From positions 1 through 18,637 of the forward strand of contig JANPJJ010000066.1 in NCBI GenBank assembly GCA_031425455.1: 18,637 nt of DNA, read 5' to 3'. The first letter of the stretch is position 1, and each line of letters opens with the position of its first letter. Source of the DNA: Sandaracinobacteroides sp031425455 (GTDB lineage: Bacteria > Pseudomonadota > Alphaproteobacteria > Sphingomonadales > Sphingomonadaceae). Both the position numbers and the translations under genes were made by a program. The notes under the pieces are model-generated. The model was not told where the DNA came from. It saw only the letters and a program-made list of their open reading frames with translations, and did no database searches. This document shows, in pieces, positions 7,268-13,595 of this stretch.

Positions 7268-8014
7268 TTAAAACTGCACCGCCTTCTTCGCCGCCCCGTC
7301 GATCACCAGGTTCGTCCCCGATACGAACGCCGCCAACGGCGAGGCCAGGTACACCACGGCTGCCGCGACCTCGTCAGGCGTTCCATACCGCCCCGCCGGG
7401 ATGCTCTTGCGCGTCCCCTCGAACACCTCGGGCATGTTCGCCTCCACCCAGCCCCACGGCCCTTCCTTCTCGTAGATCGGGCCCGGGCTGACGCTGTTGA
7501 AGCGGACCGGCGCGTGGGCGTGGGCAAGCTGGTGCAGGTAGACGATGGTCGCCGTCTTCATGCTGTTGAAGCTCTGCGGGCCGCCGAATTCCTCCAGTGC
7601 GGCGATGCTGGCGATGTTCACCACATTGCCGTTGGCGCTTTCCTTCAGGTGCGGCAGCGCGACTTCGATTGCGCGGTAGGTGCCGACTACGTCCACCTCG
7701 AAATTCTCGCGGAACCCGGCCTCGTCGAACTTCATGCCCGATGCAGTCTGGCAGGTGACCAGGATGTCGAGCCCGCCGAGCTTCGTGATTGCGTCCGCCA
7801 TCGCGGTGCGAAACGTTGCCCCATCGCCGCCGGCGTCGGCCGCGAAGCCGATCGAGCCGGGCAGTTCCGCGGCGAGCTTGTCGGCCGCCTCGAGCCCGCG
7901 GCCGCAGAAAGCAACGGTTGCGCCCTCCGCCGCCAGCAGCCGGGCGGTGGCGCGGCCGATGCCGCGCGTGCCGCCCACGATCAATGCCTTCTGGCCGTTC
8001 AGTTTCAGGTCCAT
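7268..8014 (-). CDS. Short-chain dehydrogenase/reductase lacking the catalytic tyrosine
   Basis: This 248-residue classical-SDR-sized Rossmann protein is the last gene of the 2-oxoacid dehydrogenase operon. The cofactor loop is GGTRGIG (14-20), the catalytic-type serine is Ser136 in NIAS, and the C-terminus has the usual SGTNLVIDG. At the active site the YxxxK motif reads FNSMK, so Phe149 replaces the general-acid Tyr while Lys153 is kept. The Ser-to-Phe spacing of 13 is the canonical Ser-to-Tyr spacing. The NNAG block is also altered (VTCQTASG). The fold and nucleotide binding are well supported; ordinary ketone/alcohol oxidoreductase activity is doubtful. GGAGAG before the ATG supports the start, 12 bases after the E2 gene. 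Confidence 0.88.
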   Translation of the reverse strand: MDLKLNGQKALIVGGTRGIGRATARLLAAEGATVAFCGRGLEAADKLAAELPGSIGFAADAGGDGATFRTAMADAITKLGGLDILVTCQTASGMKFDEAGFRENFEVDVVGTYRAIEVALPHLKESANGNVVNIASIAALEEFGGPQSFNSMKTATIVYLHQLAHAHAPVRFNSVSPGPIYEKEGPWGWVEANMPEVFEGTRKSIPAGRYGTPDEVAAAVVYLASPLAAFVSGTNLVIDGAAKKAVQF

Positions 8015-8026
8015 GGCTCGCTCTCC

Positions 8027-8665
8027 TTACGGTGTAGGTTGGATGCCCTCGATCGCCTCGCACAGGGCGGTCAGGAAGTCGCCGGCCGGCTGGCCGTCGA
8101 TCGCGCGGTGGTCCACGGTGAGGCTGATCCCTATTTGGCCGTCACCGCCAATCCGGCCCAGCCCGACGATGGCGGTCTGCGGCCGGTTCAGGACCGGGGT
8201 GAAGTGCCGGACGCGGGTGAGACCGAGGTTCGAGATCGAAATCGTGCCGCCGGACATTTCGCGGACGCTGAGCTTGTTGATCGGCGCGCGCTCCACCAGG
8301 CTGGCACGCTCGGCCGCGATTGCGGGGAGGCTTTTCGACGCGCAATCGAACACGCACGGCACCACCAGCGCGCCCGGCAGGCCGATCGCCACGCCGACGT
8401 TGATGTCGGGCTGCGGCACGACTTCGCCTTCGATCTCGTGCGCGTTGAACAGGGGAAACGCCGGCAGGATGCGGGCCAGCGCGGCGATGACGAGGTCCTC
8501 GTAACCGATCTTCGTGCCGGCTGCCTTCCAGGCGGCGCGCACTTTGGTCAGCGCGGTTGCGTCGGCGTCGGCGAAGAAGCTGAGCTGGGCGGTGGTCTGG
8601 ACCGAGTCGAGCATGCGGCGGGCGATCACGCCGCGGATGCCGGTGAATTTGAGCGGGGTGCTCAC
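8027..8665 (-). CDS. 2-oxoacid dehydrogenase E2 acyltransferase, catalytic domain only
   Basis: This 212-residue protein consists only of the E2 catalytic (chloramphenicol-acetyltransferase-like) domain. RGVIARRMLDS starts the domain, SGGTISISNLG is the conserved core, and DHRAIDG (185-191) holds catalytic His186 and Asp190. The lipoyl domain is a separate upstream gene, and the peripheral subunit-binding domain that normally docks E1/E3 is missing. It would transfer the acyl group from lipoate to CoA. The start is GTG at 8665, where the domain begins; no convincing ribosome-binding site precedes it, and a REP-like hairpin lies only 15 bases upstream. The frame is open further upstream, so a rarer start codon cannot be excluded. 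Confidence 0.9.
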   Translation of the reverse strand: MSTPLKFTGIRGVIARRMLDSVQTTAQLSFFADADATALTKVRAAWKAAGTKIGYEDLVIAALARILPAFPLFNAHEIEGEVVPQPDINVGVAIGLPGALVVPCVFDCASKSLPAIAAERASLVERAPINKLSVREMSGGTISISNLGLTRVRHFTPVLNRPQTAIVGLGRIGGDGQIGISLTVDHRAIDGQPAGDFLTALCEAIEGIQPTP

Positions 8666-8670
8666 GCGGA

Positions 8671-8705
8671 TAGGGGGGAGATCCCAGCCTTCGCTGGGAT
8701 GACGG
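8671..8705. repeat. REP-like palindromic repeat between lipoyl and E2 genes
   Basis: The core at 8681-8700 is a perfect 8-base stem, ATCCCAGC and GCTGGGAT, with the loop CTTC. It is flanked by GGGGGAG on the left and GACGG on the right. In one frame on the minus strand it reads VIPAKAGIS, a familiar spurious peptide of this dispersed intergenic repeat family in sphingomonads and relatives. It fills most of the 64-base gap between two genes of one operon. Only one copy is in this window, so the repeat status rests on recall of the motif. Confidence 0.65.
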
Positions 8706-8729
8706 ATTGCTTGATGGACCAGGTCGCCG

Positions 8730-8966
8730 TCATTCGATGACGGCCACCGTATCGCCCTTGTTGACCACGACTTCGGGCTCGACCTGAATGCGCAAGGTGC
8801 CGGTCGCCGGGGATTCCAGTTCCAGCGTCACCTTCTCGACCAGAACCTCGGCGATCAGGTCGCCCTGCTTCACGCTGGCGCCGTCGGCATAGAGCCACAG
8901 CACGATCGACCCGGTCTTGTCGTCCTCGTCCCAGAGGTCGGCGGGAATCACCACCGGCGTGCTCAT
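8730..8966 (-). CDS. Stand-alone lipoyl (biotinyl)-domain protein of the 2-oxoacid dehydrogenase complex
   Basis: This complete 78-residue protein is a single lipoyl domain. Residues 35-60 read GDLIAEVLVEKVTLELESP, with Lys45 at the tight turn where lipoate would be attached. The N-terminus MSTPVVIPADLW and C-terminal GDTVAVIE match the usual first and last strands. It would serve as the swinging arm between E1, the separate E2 catalytic domain and an E3. Its start overlaps the E1-beta stop as ATGA, indicating coupled translation and probably matched amounts. A biotin carrier is the alternative, but EKVTLE and the neighbours favour lipoate. Confidence 0.92.
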   Translation of the reverse strand: MSTPVVIPADLWDEDDKTGSIVLWLYADGASVKQGDLIAEVLVEKVTLELESPATGTLRIQVEPEVVVNKGDTVAVIE

Positions 8967-9970
8967 GCCATCTGCTTTCTGGCGGCATCCGCAATACGCC
9001 CGGCGAGCGGCAGGATCGACTGCTCCATCGGCCGCGCAAACGGGATCGGAATGTCGGGCGTGGTCACCCGGATCGGCGGCTTCTTCAGGATGGTGGGATC
9101 GCGCTCCACGACGCTTGCGATCACTTCGCCCGAGACGCCGTAGGAGAGATAATCCTCGTCGGTCACCACCAGCCGGCCGGTTTTTGCAACGCTGGCGAAG
9201 ATGCCGTCGCGGTCCAGCGGCACCAGGCTGCGCAGATCGACGACTTCCGCCGAAATGCCCTCTTTCGCCAGCTCGTCCGCTGCCTTCAGGCTTTCGTGCA
9301 CGCTCATACCGAGCCCGGTGATCGTCACGTCACTGCCCTCGCGATAGACCTTCACCTGGCCGAACGGCACCGTGTAGGGCTCGTCGGGCACCTCGGACAG
9401 CGTGGTCTTGATCGGTGTCCCCATCCAGCCGACACCGGCGGTGCCCTTGTGGGTGAGGAAGATCACGAAATTCTCGTCGCGAAGCGCCGTATGCAGCATC
9501 CCCTTCGCATCATGGGCGTTGGACGGATAGACCACCTTTGCGCCGGGAATGTGGGCGACCGTTGCGTGCAGGCATTGCGAATGCTGTGCGGCATTGTTGT
9601 AGCCTCCACCGGTGCCGATCAGCAGCGTCATGGGGACTTTCACCGCGCCACCCGACATATAATGCGTCTTGGACGCCGTGTTCAGCAATACATTGTAGCA
9701 GACGCCGATGAAGTCGATATAGGCGAGGTCGATCACGGGGTGCATCCCCGCCATTGCGGCGCCGGCCGCCATGCCGATGAATCCGGTTTCCGAGATCGGG
9801 GTGGATATCACGCGCTCCGGCCCGTATTTCGCGCCGAAACCGTCCATCGTGCCGAAGATGCCGCCGAACTTGTAGATGTCCTCGCCCAGGCAGAAAATGT
9901 CGTCGCGACGCTCCATCTCCCAGTCGAGGGCTTCGCGCCCGGCGCGGCTCATGGTCAATATCCGGCTCAT
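8963..9970 (-). CDS. 2-oxoacid (acetoin-type) dehydrogenase E1 component, beta subunit
   Basis: This 335-residue protein matches the transketolase-like beta subunit of heterotetrameric E1. Early blocks are FCLGEDIYKFGGIFG and TPISETGFIGMAAGAA, where Glu61 is the residue that activates the thiamine diphosphate aminopyrimidine ring. AQHSQCLHATVAHIPGAKVVYPS and VDLRSLVPLD follow, and the C-terminal domain has YLSYGVSGEV and PIPFARPMEQ. Full family length. It pairs with the alpha subunit, overlapping its stop as ATGA. The closest-looking families are acetoin and pyruvate/branched-chain dehydrogenases; the natural substrate is not decided by sequence reading. Confidence 0.93.
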   Translation of the reverse strand: MSRILTMSRAGREALDWEMERRDDIFCLGEDIYKFGGIFGTMDGFGAKYGPERVISTPISETGFIGMAAGAAMAGMHPVIDLAYIDFIGVCYNVLLNTASKTHYMSGGAVKVPMTLLIGTGGGYNNAAQHSQCLHATVAHIPGAKVVYPSNAHDAKGMLHTALRDENFVIFLTHKGTAGVGWMGTPIKTTLSEVPDEPYTVPFGQVKVYREGSDVTITGLGMSVHESLKAADELAKEGISAEVVDLRSLVPLDRDGIFASVAKTGRLVVTDEDYLSYGVSGEVIASVVERDPTILKKPPIRVTTPDIPIPFARPMEQSILPLAGRIADAARKQMA

Positions 9971-10986
9971 GCCCGGGCCTCCGCTTTATGTTGGTCGAAA
10001 GCTCCGCTCCCTCCGGCAAATACATGATCGAACGCTTCGGCGGCATCCGGGTAGGGCGAGTCCTTCGCGAACTGCATGGCCTTCGCCATCCTTTCCGTTG
10101 CGGCAGACTGCATTGCGTCCGCCTCCGCTTCGCTCAGCACGCCGTCCCGGATCAGCTTGGCGCGGTACAACGGGATCGGGTCGGCCTGCTTCATCTGCTC
10201 GGGGATATAGCCCTGCTGGTCGCCCATGAAGTGCCCGGCCAGCCGCGCGGTTTTCAGCTCCAGGATGGTGCCTCCTTCGCCGTTGCGGGCGCGGGCAACG
10301 GCGCGCTCGGCTGCAAGATAGATGTCGTCGGGGTCGTTGGTGGCAACGAACTCCCCGGCCATTCCATAGCCGGCGGCGCGGTCGGAATTGCGCTCCACCG
10401 CGGTCGATTCGGCCTTGCTGGTCGAAACGCCCCACTCATTGTCCTGCACGACGACGATGAAGGGCAGCTTCATCACGCCCACGATGTTCAAGGTCTCGTG
10501 AAAGGCGCCCTGGTTCGCGGCCCCCTCTCCGATAAAGGCGAGCGCGACGCCGGGCCGTTTCTGCAGCCGCCGCGCCAGCGCCATGCCGGCGGCTGGTGCC
10601 ATGCCTTCGGCGATGATCCCGCTGGAGGCGAAGTTCACCGCCGGGTCGTAGATGTGCATATGGCCGCCCTTGCCCTGCGACAGGCCGGTTTTCTTGCCCA
10701 GCAGCTCGGCCGACATCCGGTCGAGATCGACCCCGCGGCACACTGCGACATGGTGCGGGCGGTGGTCGGCGGTCAGCATGTCGTCGGGCCCCAGCGCGCC
10801 GCAGACGCCGGCTCCCACCGGTTCAGCCCCGTTGGAGCAGTGCAGCTCGCCCGGCAGCGGGCCGGCCCCGAAGCTGAAGATCGGCAGCTTGCCCTCCCAG
10901 TAGAGCGCGATCATCGCGTCGTCGAACGCGCGGCTCAGCGCCATCTTTTCATAAAACGAGCGTCTCAGCTCCGCCGTCAATGCCAT
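9967..10986 (-). CDS. 2-oxoacid (acetoin-type) dehydrogenase E1 component, alpha subunit
   Basis: This 339-residue TPP-binding subunit opens the five-gene operon. The thiamine diphosphate/Mg motif is GEGAANQGAFHETLN (153-167) through QDNEWGVS (181-188), a GxG...DN variant of the usual GDG...NN. ADHRPHHVAVCRGVD and LLGKKTGLSQGKGGHMHIYD match E1-alpha blocks of acetoin/pyruvate dehydrogenases. GGAGG about nine bases before the ATG supports the start. It would decarboxylate a 2-oxoacid (or cleave acetoin) and pass the acyl group to the lipoyl protein. No E3 (dihydrolipoyl dehydrogenase) gene lies nearby, so that subunit must come from elsewhere. The 85 bases upstream showed no promoter I would defend. 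Confidence 0.93.
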   Translation of the reverse strand: MALTAELRRSFYEKMALSRAFDDAMIALYWEGKLPIFSFGAGPLPGELHCSNGAEPVGAGVCGALGPDDMLTADHRPHHVAVCRGVDLDRMSAELLGKKTGLSQGKGGHMHIYDPAVNFASSGIIAEGMAPAAGMALARRLQKRPGVALAFIGEGAANQGAFHETLNIVGVMKLPFIVVVQDNEWGVSTSKAESTAVERNSDRAAGYGMAGEFVATNDPDDIYLAAERAVARARNGEGGTILELKTARLAGHFMGDQQGYIPEQMKQADPIPLYRAKLIRDGVLSEAEADAMQSAATERMAKAMQFAKDSPYPDAAEAFDHVFAGGSGAFDQHKAEARA

Positions 10987-11071
10987 GCGATCCGCCTCCC
11001 CGGCTTGTGCCGCGATGGTTCCTAGCCGAAGCCGCGGACGGCTGCCGCCTGTCGCTAGTGGCAGATGGCGT

Positions 11072-11932
11072 TCAGCGAACGGCCTTGCCGGGCTTTGCCT
11101 TGCGTCGGGGGACGGCGCGGCTTTCCAGAAGGTCCTTCAGGCCCGCCGCCGCCGTCTCGCCACGTTCGCCGCGGCGGATGTCTGCGTCACGAACGCCAGC
11201 GCCGAAGTCGAGCCCGGTCGCGGCTTCCACGGCGGCCACGGTCGACAGGAAATCGCGCACCTTGTCGAGCTCGGCCGGGTCGGCGAAGGCCTCGCTGGCG
11301 GCAAGCCCGGCTTCGCCGTCGCCGAACAGTGCTTCGGGCCAAACCTCGATCACCTGGGACTGGTCCGCGATCATCGCCAGCGACTTCAGAGCGCCCGCCT
11401 CGGCCCAGACTGCAACCTTGAAAAATCGGCCGGGGATGCCGACGCTGCGGAAGCGCCGGTCGGCATCCGTGAAGATCGGGCCGGTGAAGCTCGTCACCCG
11501 GCTGCGCTCGGCGGCGGCGTTGCGCAGCACATAATTCTCGACCGCACGCCACAGCGCGCCGCCGCCGGTACCGGGCTGCGACGCACGCGCCGTACCCTGG
11601 TTGAAGAAGCCCACCTGCGGCGCCGCATTGGTGTAGAAGAAACTGTCCTGCTCGGCGTCCAGCGCCATCCGGTCGTCGCCCCAGGCGGGGTCGAGCCGTC
11701 GGACCAGATGGCCCTTCTGGAACATGCGCGCGATCCGCCCGGCACTGGACGGGTTCGGAAACCCGGCCACCTTCTGCCCGCCATAGAAGGCGTCCCCAAG
11801 CTGCTGGGACGGCAGGATGCGGGGATCCTCGCTCCAGTCGTCGGCTTCCGCGTCCGACACGCCGTCGGCGATACTTTCGAGCCCCGGACTGTCGGGCGAG
11901 AGCGGGCTGACGGCCTTGGTGGTCCGGTTCAC
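11072..11932 (-). CDS. DNA/RNA non-specific endonuclease (NUC family), N-terminally cut by a frameshift
   Basis: This 286-residue frame carries the beta-beta-alpha-metal endonuclease core. DDWSEDPRI comes first. FQKGHLVRRLDPAWGDD has the catalytic His75, in KGH rather than the common RGH. DSFFYTNAAPQ is next, and the metal-side FFNQG (Asn111) and WRAVENYV (Glu132) follow, then SFTGPIFTDAD. It would cut DNA and RNA without sequence choice. The only start is a GTG at 11932 that overlaps the protease stop. However, the conserved CNIDGETAKN block and the first strands of the domain lie upstream of this GTG, partly in the protease frame. The ORF alone therefore lacks part of the nuclease fold and probably descends from a protease-nuclease fusion. 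Activity of the separate product is doubtful. Confidence 0.85.
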   Translation of the reverse strand: MNRTTKAVSPLSPDSPGLESIADGVSDAEADDWSEDPRILPSQQLGDAFYGGQKVAGFPNPSSAGRIARMFQKGHLVRRLDPAWGDDRMALDAEQDSFFYTNAAPQVGFFNQGTARASQPGTGGGALWRAVENYVLRNAAAERSRVTSFTGPIFTDADRRFRSVGIPGRFFKVAVWAEAGALKSLAMIADQSQVIEVWPEALFGDGEAGLAASEAFADPAELDKVRDFLSTVAAVEAATGLDFGAGVRDADIRRGERGETAAAGLKDLLESRAVPRRKAKPGKAVR

Positions 11933-13434
11933 ATTCTTCGCCGTTTCGCCGTCGATGTTGCAGGCGGTGCCATGCGCCGACGCCCGTTCATGACCAGGCT
12001 GAAATGATGATATTTCAGCTCGAAAGGATCGTCGCCAGCCTCCGCCGACCGATTGGGCGCGGCGTCCGCCAGCGTCGCCGGCGACAGGGCGGGCAGCGGC
12101 ACGTCGAACCCGGCAATGAAACCGCGCTTGTAGCCGCCGCGTCCCCGCATCCGTCCGGCCGCCTCGTCGGGCGGGGGCGGCAGCGGCTCGGGATCGGGAT
12201 CGAGATCGGGATGGGGCGGTTCCTCCGGATCCGCAGGCGGCGCTAGCCCGGGAATCCGGACCGACACCTCGATCGGAATCGTGAAGGTGACCCGGCCGTC
12301 GGCCTCGACACGGGGCGTCGCGGAGACGCCGCCGCTGTCCATGCCGTCGGGCTCGTCGCCCTCCCCCAGCGACGGCATCCGGACGCCTTTTGCCAGCATC
12401 TTTGCCACCCGGTCGCGGGTCCGGCTATCCAGCGTCGGGAGCCTTGCCTTCAGGTGCCGCACGATGGAGCTGATCCGGATGCCTTCGTTCACCTTGATGT
12501 CGAGCGGGGCGGCATCCGGGCCGAACACCTGCCGCCACGGGCCGCCCCAGTGGTGCAGCGCGATCACCTGCCATTCGGAATTGAACACCGGGCTGCCCGA
12601 AGAGCCAGGCTCGGTATCGGCCACATAGTGCAGCGCATCGTCATACCGGCCGACCAGCCGGTTCTCGCGCAGCACGACTTCCTTGAAGCGACCGTCCGGG
12701 TGCTGCACCAGGTTCACGAACTCGCCCAGCATATGCTTGTCCGGCGCGTCAGACAGGCCCGCACGACCGAAAACGTCCAGCCGGCTCGGTCCGCTGAGCC
12801 GGTTGCCGACCGCGACCAGTGTATAGTCCAGCCCGGTCTGCGCATCGGTGTCGGTGAGGAACAGCGTGGGGTCGATCGCGAACCGCGAGGCCCGGCGCAG
12901 ATTGCCGGCCAGGTCGCGCTCGTAATCGAACTCCACCACCAGCCGCCGCGCGGCAGCCGCATCGGGTATCACATGATGGTTGGTGAGGAACAGCCCCTCC
13001 CCCACCAGGAAGCCGGTGCCCTGCGCCTGGCCATTGGCGAACGCCACCCGGCCCACGGCGCGCGCCACCCGGGCGCCGATCGCGAGGAAGCTGACGTTGA
13101 CGAAATCGACGGTGTCGCCCCAGACCTTTTCGCGGGCGTCTGCCGGTGCCGGCGTTGCGACGCTGCGGACGGCGGCCGGGATGTCGGTTTCGCCGCCTGC
13201 CGCGACGCCGGTTGCGGCGGCCGAGTCCTGGATCATCCGATCGATCAGGCCGGCTTCGTTCGCGGTCAGCCCGGCCTTTGCCTGCAGCCGTTCGCGCCGG
13301 CGTCCGGCATCGGGCTCGGCCGCAAACGGGTTGCCGCCGCGCGCTGCCAGCAAGGCGCGCACGATCTCGTCATGGTTGCGCCTGAGCCGCGCGCTCGCGC
13401 TTGCGCTCAGCGCCTCATCTGCCGGTCCGGCCAT
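11929..13434 (-). CDS. Trypsin-like serine protease carrying the start of a nuclease domain (frameshifted)
   Basis: This 501-residue protein has no signal peptide, so it looks cytosolic. Residues 1-80 are charged and helix-forming, of no family I know. A chymotrypsin/V8-fold protease domain (about 105-345) follows with its triad: His154 in LTNHHVI, Asp203 in GLDYTLVAV and Ser279 in EPGSSGSPV. After a strand-rich piece (VTFTIPIEVSVRIPG) comes a Pro/Asp-rich linker (399-424). GYKRGFIAGFDVPLPALS and LKYHHFSLVMNGRRRMA (474-489) are the opening of a NUC endonuclease domain. The last 12 residues are out of frame. The ATG at 13434 is preferred over 13491 because GGGGAGG sits seven bases before it. 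Function unknown; a self-activated or target-sensing protease-nuclease effector is a guess. Confidence 0.85.
   Translation of the reverse strand: MAGPADEALSASASARLRRNHDEIVRALLAARGGNPFAAEPDAGRRRERLQAKAGLTANEAGLIDRMIQDSAAATGVAAGGETDIPAAVRSVATPAPADAREKVWGDTVDFVNVSFLAIGARVARAVGRVAFANGQAQGTGFLVGEGLFLTNHHVIPDAAAARRLVVEFDYERDLAGNLRRASRFAIDPTLFLTDTDAQTGLDYTLVAVGNRLSGPSRLDVFGRAGLSDAPDKHMLGEFVNLVQHPDGRFKEVVLRENRLVGRYDDALHYVADTEPGSSGSPVFNSEWQVIALHHWGGPWRQVFGPDAAPLDIKVNEGIRISSIVRHLKARLPTLDSRTRDRVAKMLAKGVRMPSLGEGDEPDGMDSGGVSATPRVEADGRVTFTIPIEVSVRIPGLAPPADPEEPPHPDLDPDPEPLPPPPDEAAGRMRGRGGYKRGFIAGFDVPLPALSPATLADAAPNRSAEAGDDPFELKYHHFSLVMNGRRRMAPPATSTAKRRRM
11933..11969 (-). other. Frameshift site joining protease ORF to nuclease ORF
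   Basis: In the protease frame this stretch gives PPATSTAKRRRM and then a stop. In the nuclease frame, from base 11968 downward, it encodes TACNIDGETAKNV, the family's NIDG block, running straight into the nuclease ORF. The switch falls between bases 11969 and 11968, in ATGGC|ACC. One base is missing there for frame. Compared with the usual RRLAxxxAxNIDG spacing of the family, about seven bases are missing. No slippery heptamer is obvious. Confidence 0.75.
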
Positions 13435-13595
13435 CGCCGATCCTCCCCGTTCCGCGCTGTTCCGGCGCCCGCCCCGACCCCGATTAACCATGCCACATTT
13501 GCCGCTGCCCGTCGAGGACGGCGGCAGATGCCCGCCTGGGCACGGGCCGATTGGCGTTTCCCCGGCCAGGGGTTTCGGGCTAGGGCCGGTCGAGC
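13435..13595. promoter_or_regulatory. Divergent intergenic region with GC-rich palindromes, protease/glpD
   Basis: These 161 bases separate two divergent genes and should hold both promoters, though no clear -35/-10 pair could be chosen. A nested hairpin is present: TGCCGC (13500-13505) pairs with GCGGCA (13521-13526), and CGTC (13510-13513) with GACG (13517-13520) around a GAG loop. A CCCC-GGCCA-GGGG palindrome lies nearer glpD. Operator, RNA hairpin or chance in GC-rich DNA are all possible. Confidence 0.35.

Noticed and set aside
7235..8740. 501-residue plus-strand open frame opposite the SDR and E2 genes
   Set aside because: Antisense shadow. Its end (IPAFAGMTD) is just the translated REP-like repeat.
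8662..9039. 125-residue minus-strand frame ending VIPAKAGISPLSA across the lipoyl gene
   Set aside because: It overlaps the lipoyl gene out of frame, and its familiar tail is the spurious peptide of a dispersed repeat.
11025..11044. Short inverted repeat AGCCG...CGGCT between the nuclease and E1-alpha genes as a terminator
   Set aside because: Only five pairs around a 10-base loop with no T-run; not distinguishable from chance in this GC-rich region.
11933..11980. Programmed frameshifting as the firm explanation for the protease-nuclease junction
   Set aside because: No slippery heptamer or clear downstream stem was seen, and the family spacing suggests missing bases; kept only as a possibility.
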